Shown one piece after another: positions 58,429 through 64,000 of a DNA stretch of 64,000 nt. How positions within the stretch are numbered: position 1 is the first letter of the stretch; each line of letters begins with the position of its first letter. This DNA is from Blautia sp. Marseille-P3201T (lineage in GTDB: Bacteria; Bacillota; Clostridia; Lachnospirales; Lachnospiraceae), in the NCBI RefSeq assembly GCF_900120295.1, contig NZ_LT635466.1:62001-126000 (forward strand), in the 5' to 3' direction. The translations under genes and the position numbers were made by a program. The notes under the pieces were generated by a model that worked only from the letters and a program-made list of their open reading frames with translations, did not search any database and was not told where the DNA came from.

Positions 58429-61400
58429 TTAAATTGCTGCGATATCAATCAGCTCCAGCTTTTGAATATCTGTATTTTCCAGACTGGTTACCAGTGCCTC
58501 TGCCGTATCTAATGCTGTTAATACATTTACACCTGTTTCAATAGCATTTCTTCTGATAATAAATCCATCCTTTGCTTTTTCCACACCCTGACTCGGTGTA
58601 TCAATAACAAGGTCAATCTTATGTCCCAGAATTAAATCCATCAGGTTTGGTGACGGCTGCTCAATCTTATTTGTTCTCACTGCCTTCACACCATTTTCAT
58701 TTAATACTTTTGCAGTGCTTCTTGTAGCATAAATCTTATATCCCAGATCAGAGAAACGTTTTGCAATAGGAATAATATCCTGTTTGTCTTCATCTCTTAC
58801 TGTGATAATCATATTTTTATGCTTTGGAAGATTGATACCTGCTCCTAAGAAAGCCTTATAAAGAGCTTCATTAAAGCTTTCTGAAATTCCCAGACATTCA
58901 CCTGTAGATTTCATTTCCGGTCCCAGGCTGATATCTGCACCTCTGATTTTTTCAAAGGAGAATACCGGCATTTTTACTGCGTAATACTTTGCTTCCGGCT
59001 GAAGTCCCGGTGTATATCCTAAGTCCTTTAATTTATGACCTAAAATTACCTTTGCAGCTAACGGAACAATTGGAATGCCTGTTACTTTGCTGATATACGG
59101 TACAGTACGGCTGGAACGTGGATTTACTTCAATCACATATACTTCCTCACCACATACAATAAACTGAATGTTAATCATACCCAGAACATGAAGGGATTTT
59201 GCCAGTCTTCTGGTATATTCTTCAATAGTTTTTTTCGCTGTTTCACTGATTGTTCTTGCAGGATATACAGAAATACTGTCTCCGGAATGGATACCGGCTC
59301 TTTCAATATGCTCCATAATTCCCGGAATTAAGATATCCTCTCCGTCACATACCGCATCTACTTCGATTTCTTTACCCTGTAAATATTTATCTACCAGAAT
59401 TGGATGTTCCTGTGCAATACGGTTAATAATTCCGATGTATTCTTCCACATCCTCATCGTTAATGGCAATCTGCATACCCTGTCCGCCTAATACATAAGAA
59501 GGACGTACTAAAACAGGATATCCCAGTTCATTTGCCGCTTTCTTTGCTTCTTCTGCTGTATATACTGTATGCCCCTTTGGTCTTGGAATATGACATTCCT
59601 CCAAAATACCGTCAAACAGCTCTCTGTCCTCGGCAGCATCTACATTTTCTGCAGAAGTTCCCAGAATTTTCACGCCCATTTTAATCAGAGCTTCTGTCAG
59701 CTTAATGGCAGTCTGTCCACCAAACTGTACCACTGCTCCGTCCGGTTTTTCCACATTTACTACGTTTTCCACATCTTCCGGTGTAAGAGGCTCAAAATAA
59801 AGCTTATCAGCAATATCAAAGTCTGTACTTACTGTCTCAGGATTGTTATTGATAATAATGGTTTCGTATCCTTCTTTTTCAAATGCCCATGTACAGTGTA
59901 CGGAACAGAAATCGAATTCAATTCCCTGACCGATACGGATAGGACCGGAACCTAAAATCAATACTTTTTTCTTATCTGTTTTGCCGTCTGCTTCATTTTC
60001 GCCTCCGTAAACAGAATAGTAATATGGTGTACTTGCCTCAAACTCTGCCGCACAGGTATCTACCATTTTATAAGCTGCTGTAATGCCGTATTCTTTACGC
60101 AGAGCTTTTACTTCATCTTCTGTCTTACCTGTCAGTTTTGCAATCACATGATCCGGAAACTCAATTCTCTTGGCTTCTCTCAAAAGATCTTCTGTCAGTT
60201 CTTTCTTTCTAAGCTCTTCTTCCATTTCTACAAGAATGGCAATTTTATCAATAAACCAATTATCAATCTTTGTAATCTTATGAATGGTTTCGTAGTCAGT
60301 GCCTCTGCGGATTGCCTCAGCAATTCTCCAGATACGCATATCATCCACAATACAAAGCTGTTCTAACAAATCTTCTTTGGAAAGTCCTGTAAAGTCATAA
60401 GACATGAGACTGTCTACATGCTGCTCCAGAGAACGGATTGCTTTCATTAAAGCGCCTTCAAAGTTATTACAGATACTCATAACCTCTCCAGTTGCCTTCA
60501 TCTGTGTTGTCAATGTTCTCTTAGCGCTGATAAATTTATCAAATGGCAGACGAGGAATTTTTACAACACAGTAATCCAGCATTGGTTCAAAACTTGCATA
60601 AGTTTTTCCTGTAATAGCATTCTTAATTTCATCTAAAGTGTATCCCAAAGCAATCTTTGCCGCTACCTTTGCAATCGGATAGCCCGTAGCCTTAGATGCC
60701 AGTGCAGAAGAACGTGATACACGAGGGTTTACCTCGATTACACAGTATTCAAAGCTGTTAGGATTTAAAGCATACTGTACGTTACATCCACCTGTAATTC
60801 CCAACTCTGTAATAATATTTAAAGCAGAGGTACGAAGCATCTGGTATTCTTTATCTCCCAATGTCTGAGAAGGTGCGACTACAATACTGTCTCCTGTATG
60901 AACCCCTACAGGGTCCAGATTTTCCATATTACATACGGTAATGCAGTTTCCTGCACTGTCACGCATTACTTCGTATTCAATTTCTTTCCAGCCCGCAATG
61001 CAACGCTCTACCAGTACCTCGCCTACACGAGACAGGCGAAGTCCGTTTTCCAGAATTTCTACTAATTCTTCTTCGTTATTGGCAATACCGCCGCCGCTTC
61101 CTCCTAATGTATAAGCAGGACGAAGAACTACCGGATAACCGATTTTATTACTGAATGCAATTCCGTCTTCTACATTCTTTACTACCAGAGAAGCTGCAAT
61201 AGGTTCTCCGATTTTTTCCATAGTGTCTTTAAATTCCTGGCGGTCTTCTGCCTTTTTAATTGTCTCAGAGGTTGTTCCGATCAGACGCACGTTATGCTCT
61301 TTTAAGAAGCCTCTTTCTTCCAGTTCCATAGCAAGGTTCAGTCCTGCCTGTCCGCCCAGAGTAGGAAGCACACTGTCCGGTTTTTCCTTTAAAATAAGCT

Positions 61401-61626
61401 GTTCTACCACTTCTACTGTCAAAGGCTCAATATAAACCTTATCTGCAATGTCCTTGTCCGTCATAATGGTAGCCGGATTGGAGTTCAATAAAACGACCTC
61501 TATCCCTTCCTCTTTTAAGGAACGGCATGCCTGTGTACCTGCATAATCAAATTCTGCTGCCTGTCCGATAACAATTGGACCGGAACCTATCATCAATACC
61601 TTTTTAATATCTGGATTTTTCGGCAT
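58429..61626 (-). CDS. carB: Carbamoyl-phosphate synthase large subunit
   Basis: A 1065-aa synthetase making carbamoyl phosphate for pyrimidines and arginine. It has two ATP-grasp halves: [27 protein letters not shown] and [12 protein letters not shown] in the first, [27 protein letters not shown] and [12 protein letters not shown] in the second, and a C-terminal MGS-like allosteric domain ([23 protein letters not shown]). Its ATG overlaps the carA stop by one base. Confidence 0.97.
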   Translation of the reverse strand: MPKNPDIKKVLMIGSGPIVIGQAAEFDYAGTQACRSLKEEGIEVVLLNSNPATIMTDKDIADKVYIEPLTVEVVEQLILKEKPDSVLPTLGGQAGLNLAMELEERGFLKEHNVRLIGTTSETIKKAEDRQEFKDTMEKIGEPIAASLVVKNVEDGIAFSNKIGYPVVLRPAYTLGGSGGGIANNEEELVEILENGLRLSRVGEVLVERCIAGWKEIEYEVMRDSAGNCITVCNMENLDPVGVHTGDSIVVAPSQTLGDKEYQMLRTSALNIITELGITGGCNVQYALNPNSFEYCVIEVNPRVSRSSALASKATGYPIAKVAAKIALGYTLDEIKNAITGKTYASFEPMLDYCVVKIPRLPFDKFISAKRTLTTQMKATGEVMSICNNFEGALMKAIRSLEQHVDSLMSYDFTGLSKEDLLEQLCIVDDMRIWRIAEAIRRGTDYETIHKITKIDNWFIDKIAILVEMEEELRKKELTEDLLREAKRIEFPDHVIAKLTGKTEDEVKALRKEYGITAAYKMVDTCAAEFEASTPYYYSVYGGENEADGKTDKKKVLILGSGPIRIGQGIEFDFCSVHCTWAFEKEGYETIIINNNPETVSTDFDIADKLYFEPLTPEDVENVVNVEKPDGAVVQFGGQTAIKLTEALIKMGVKILGTSAENVDAAEDRELFDGILEECHIPRPKGHTVYTAEEAKKAANELGYPVLVRPSYVLGGQGMQIAINDEDVEEYIGIINRIAQEHPILVDKYLQGKEIEVDAVCDGEDILIPGIMEHIERAGIHSGDSISVYPARTISETAKKTIEEYTRRLAKSLHVLGMINIQFIVCGEEVYVIEVNPRSSRTVPYISKVTGIPIVPLAAKVILGHKLKDLGYTPGLQPEAKYYAVKMPVFSFEKIRGADISLGPEMKSTGECLGISESFNEALYKAFLGAGINLPKHKNMIITVRDEDKQDIIPIAKRFSDLGYKIYATRSTAKVLNENGVKAVRTNKIEQPSPNLMDLILGHKIDLVIDTPSQGVEKAKDGFIIRRNAIETGVNVLTALDTAEALVTSLENTDIQKLELIDIAAI

Positions 61627-62699
61627 TATTTGGTCACCTCCATCATTTTTAAAAATCTGTCAAATAAATACCCTGAGTCCTGTGGTCCCGGACAAGCTTC
61701 CGGATGGAACTGCACGGTAAAAATATTCTTTCCTGTATACTTTAAGCCTTCATTTGTCTTATCATTAACATTGATAAATGCCGGAACAGCAATTTCCGGA
61801 TTTAAAGTGTCTGTATCTACTACATAACCATGGTTCTGAGAAGAAATATACACCCTTCCTGTTTCCAAATCTTTTACAGGATGATTTCCTCCTCTGTGTC
61901 CATATTTCATTTTCTTTGTGTCCGCTCCTGTGGCAAGCGCCATGAGCTGATGTCCCAGACAAATAGCAAAAATAGGAACTTCAGAGTCATATAATTTTTT
62001 TATTTCTTCTATAATAGAAGTACATTCTTTCGGATCTCCAGGTCCGTTAGAAAGCATAATTCCATCAGGATTTGTTTTCAGAATTTCCTCTGCTTTTGTG
62101 AAGGCAGGATAAATAGTCACTTCGCAGCCTCTTTCATTTAAGGATTTTGCAATATTATCTTTGGCTCCAAAGTCCATTAAAGCTACCTTCGGACCTTCTC
62201 CCTTTAAAACTGTTTTTTCTTCACAGGTTACACGTTCCACTACTTTTCCTGTGTTATATGCCTTTAATCTTGGAATAATCTCTTCTAATTTATAAGCTGC
62301 ATCTGTTGTAATCATTCCGTTCATTGTGCCTTTTTCTCTCAGCAGCTTCGTCAGAGCTCTTGTATCAATGCCTGCAATTCCCGGAATATCATATTGCTTT
62401 AAGAAGTTCTGAATAGTGTCTTCACTTCTGAAATTACTTGGCATGCGAGATAATTCTCTAACGATATACCCATCCGGCCATGGTCTTAAAGACTCCTGAT
62501 CTTCATGGCAAATACCATAATTTCCGATTAAAGGATAGGTCATACAGACTGCCTGTCCTGCATAAGAAGGATCTGTAAGCACCTCTAAATAGCCTGTCAT
62601 AGATGTATTAAAGACAATTTCACTGATGATTTCCTTTTTAGAACCAATGCTGGTTCCTGTAAAAACAGTTCCGTCTTCCAGTATCAAAAATGCTTTCAT
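61626..62699 (-). CDS. carA: Carbamoyl-phosphate synthase small subunit (glutaminase)
   Basis: A 357-aa glutamine amidotransferase that feeds ammonia to CarB. The N-terminal domain (FLILEDGTVFTGTSIG, EIVFNTSMTGYLEVLTDPSYAGQ) is followed by the class I GATase triad: Cys in AICLGHQLMALA, with His and Glu in FTVQFHPEA. The upstream 170 nt contain no evident riboswitch or attenuator. Confidence 0.97.
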   Translation of the reverse strand: MKAFLILEDGTVFTGTSIGSKKEIISEIVFNTSMTGYLEVLTDPSYAGQAVCMTYPLIGNYGICHEDQESLRPWPDGYIVRELSRMPSNFRSEDTIQNFLKQYDIPGIAGIDTRALTKLLREKGTMNGMITTDAAYKLEEIIPRLKAYNTGKVVERVTCEEKTVLKGEGPKVALMDFGAKDNIAKSLNERGCEVTIYPAFTKAEEILKTNPDGIMLSNGPGDPKECTSIIEEIKKLYDSEVPIFAICLGHQLMALATGADTKKMKYGHRGGNHPVKDLETGRVYISSQNHGYVVDTDTLNPEIAVPAFINVNDKTNEGLKYTGKNIFTVQFHPEACPGPQDSGYLFDRFLKMMEVTK

Positions 62700-62861
62700 G
62701 CTTTCACCTGTCTTCCTTTCTGAGCGGCTCTTTTATAAAGCCCTATTTTTTCCCAAATTGCTAAAAGTTTATCACAACATATAGTAATTTTCAACCTTTT
62801 TTTTCATACTCTTGTGTAGAATATTCTCATAAAAAAGCTTAAATTTTTTTCAAATTTACTG

Positions 62862-62890
62862 TTGACATTTTGAATAACATCATGTATTAT
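62862..62890 (+). promoter_or_regulatory. Promoter of tRNA-Leu
   Basis: TTGACA (62862-62867), 17 nt, TATTAT (62885-62890), 39 nt before the mature tRNA 5' end. Confidence 0.78.
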
Positions 62891-62929
62891 ATACCTTGTG
62901 CTTAAGACAGCACAAACTTAATAAGAAAT

Positions 62930-63013
62930 GCAGGAGTGGCGGAATTGGCAGACGCGCAGGCTTCAGGTGCCTGTGGTAGCAATATCGTGTGGGTTCAAGT
63001 CCCATCTCCTGCA
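62930..63013 (+). tRNA. tRNA-Leu (anticodon CAG)
   Basis: An 84-nt class II tRNA. Acceptor GCAGGAG pairs with CTCCTGC, discriminator A; D-arm GCGG..., anticodon stem CAGGC/GCCTG around loop TTCAGGT giving CAG; long variable arm TGGTAGCAATATCGTG; T-arm with GGTTCAAGTCC. The CCA end is not encoded. TCTTTTTTG follows and may end transcription. Confidence 0.95.
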
Positions 63014-63048
63014 TCTTTTTTGTTTTACAGGATTTTATAAGAGAAGTG

Positions 63049-63150
63049 AAAGCATATCTTTAACCAATATCAGGAATGTCTATTCTCTCTAAAATGCAGT
63101 TCTGCATGAAAGATATAAATATTCCTGATATTTACTTAATGATATGCTTT
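63049..63150. repeat. Palindromic intergenic repeat (copy R5, variant)
   Basis: Outer arms AAAGCATATC (63049-63058) and GATATGCTTT (63141-63150), second arms ATATCAGGAAT and ATTCCTGATAT, inner hairpin ATGCAG-TT-CTGCAT (63093-63106). The layout and ACTTAATG near the end resemble R1-R4, but the core sequence differs. It sits between tRNA-Leu and the convergent clpX and probably terminates both. Confidence 0.6.
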
Positions 63151-63151
63151 T

Positions 63152-64000
63152 TTATTTTGCTTCCAGCATAGGCATTTCCTGACCTCTTAATAAAATTCTC
63201 GGACCGCCTGTATGCTCAATATATTCTTTTGTAATAATCACTTCTCCGATGCTGTCATCCTTTGGAATTTCATACATAATATCCAGCATATATTCTTCCA
63301 AAATAGCACGAAGAGCTCTGGCTCCTGTATGTTTCTCCAGCGCCATATCGGCAATGGCTTCCAGTGCACCATCTTCAAATTCCAATTTTACTTCATCTAA
63401 CGCCAAAAGCTTCTGGTATTGTTTTAAAATCGCATTTTTCGGCTCTTTTAAAATTTCCACCAGCATATCTCTGTTTAATCCCGTTAAAGTGAAAATAATC
63501 GGAAGACGTCCTAAAAATTCCGGTATCATACCGAATTTTTTAATATCATCCACGGTCACTTTTTCCAGCAGAGTGTTGTCATGGTCGTATTTATCTTTTA
63601 AATCAGCCTGAAAACCAATGGATGCGGTTTTATTCAGACGTTCTTTGATAATTTCTTCCAAATCAGGGAAAGCGCCTCCGCAGATGAATAAAATATTCTT
63701 TGTATTCACTGTTGTAAGAGGAACCATAGCGTTTTTACTGTTTGCTCCCACAGGAACTTCAATTTCACTTCCCTCCAGAAGTTTTAACATTCCCTGCTGT
63801 ACAGCCTCGCCGCTTACGTCTCTCTGATTTGTATTCTTTTTCTTGGCAATTTTATCAATTTCATCAATAAAGATAATGCCGTGTTCTGCTCTTTCCACAT
63901 CATTATCTGCCGCTGCCAAAAGTTTGCTTACCACACTTTCAATATCATCGCCGATATAACCTGCTTCTGTCAAAGAAGTTGCGTCTGTAATGGCAAGAGG
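63152..64000 (-). CDS. clpX: ATP-dependent Clp protease ATP-binding subunit ClpX (3' part)
   Basis: The reading frame runs off the window edge; about 282 codons of the expected ~420 are present. It contains the end of the pore/Walker region (AITDATSLTEAGYIGDDIESV), Walker B GIIFIDEIDKIAKK, RDVSGEAVQQGMLKLLEG, the RKH-like/ClpP-binding area (ICGGAFPDLEEII with the GGAF loop), IPEFLGRLPIIFTL and the small AAA domain with sensor 2 HTGARALRAILE. The zinc-binding N-terminus and Walker A lie outside. Confidence 0.95.
   Translation of the reverse strand, partial: PLAITDATSLTEAGYIGDDIESVVSKLLAAADNDVERAEHGIIFIDEIDKIAKKKNTNQRDVSGEAVQQGMLKLLEGSEIEVPVGANSKNAMVPLTTVNTKNILFICGGAFPDLEEIIKERLNKTASIGFQADLKDKYDHDNTLLEKVTVDDIKKFGMIPEFLGRLPIIFTLTGLNRDMLVEILKEPKNAILKQYQKLLALDEVKLEFEDGALEAIADMALEKHTGARALRAILEEYMLDIMYEIPKDDSIGEVIITKEYIEHTGGPRILLRGQEMPMLEAK

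Noticed and set aside
62700-62861. A pyrimidine-responsive attenuator (PyrR-type) upstream of carA
   Set aside because: No anti-terminator/terminator pair or PyrR-binding loop could be recognised; only a weak AT-rich promoter-like region.

Overview
The window is about 64 kb of low-GC Firmicutes chromosome, most like a Lachnospiraceae gut anaerobe of the Blautia/Ruminococcus type. That placement rests on strong AGGAGG ribosome sites, consensus TTGACA/TATAAT promoters, and families common in that group: DUF4364, DUF1836, DUF4867, TIGR01212, FprA flavoproteins, tandem serine recombinases, and a VTC/DUF4956/Cthe_2159-type surface cluster. The species cannot be fixed from the sequence alone. Apart from one tRNA there are no stable RNA genes, and there is no CRISPR array.

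Region 1 (70-13.5 kb) is a catabolic locus, almost all on the minus strand. It encodes a NagB-like isomerase/deaminase, a NagA-like deacetylase, a long class II aldolase, a NitT/TauT-type ABC importer, a phosphofructokinase-like kinase, a triose-phosphate-isomerase-like protein, a LarA-family (nickel-pincer racemase) enzyme and a short glucose-6-phosphate isomerase. A divergent LacI-type regulator is followed by LarC, the nickel-insertion protein of the LarA cofactor. This looks like a private upper-glycolysis-like pathway for an unidentified substrate; two near-identical operator-like sites support a shared regulon.

Region 2 (13.6-21.5 kb) is mostly housekeeping: folA-thyA, a VanZ-like protein, a YafQ/DinJ toxin-antitoxin pair, an orphan HTH protein, and a nucleoside-type ABC transporter (NupOPQ-like) running into birA.

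Region 3 (21.5-28.9 kb) is a surface/envelope cluster with several damaged genes: an ArsC-like gene with a deletion and frameshift, a frameshifted phosphodiester glycosidase, a DUF4956 gene missing its central motif and a VTC remnant. Intact members include a small alarmone synthetase, a GT2-GtrA fusion and a Cthe_2159-type carbohydrate-binding lipoprotein.

Region 4 (28.9-39.6 kb) is mobile. It holds a large serine recombinase, a type III toxin-antitoxin locus (ToxI-like 46-nt RNA repeats under a perfect promoter, plus a toxN gene cut off by an IS3-family insertion), a GC-richer phage lysis remnant (GH18-like tail fragment, holin, GH25-LysM endolysin), a SHOCT protein, three tandem serine recombinase genes and an unrecognised 275-aa protein. 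It abuts the 3' end of an rlmD-type 23S rRNA methyltransferase gene.

Region 5 (39.6-64 kb) is core chromosome: rlmD, pcrA, a DUF4867/FucI-fold isomerase/xylulokinase operon, TIGR01212 radical SAM, nrdR, fprA, an M42 peptidase, a divergent carbamate kinase, split thrE, uppP, carAB, tRNA-Leu(CAG) and the 3' part of clpX. A family of long palindromic intergenic repeats, some sharing a conserved core of about 58 nt, recurs downstream of genes through the window.
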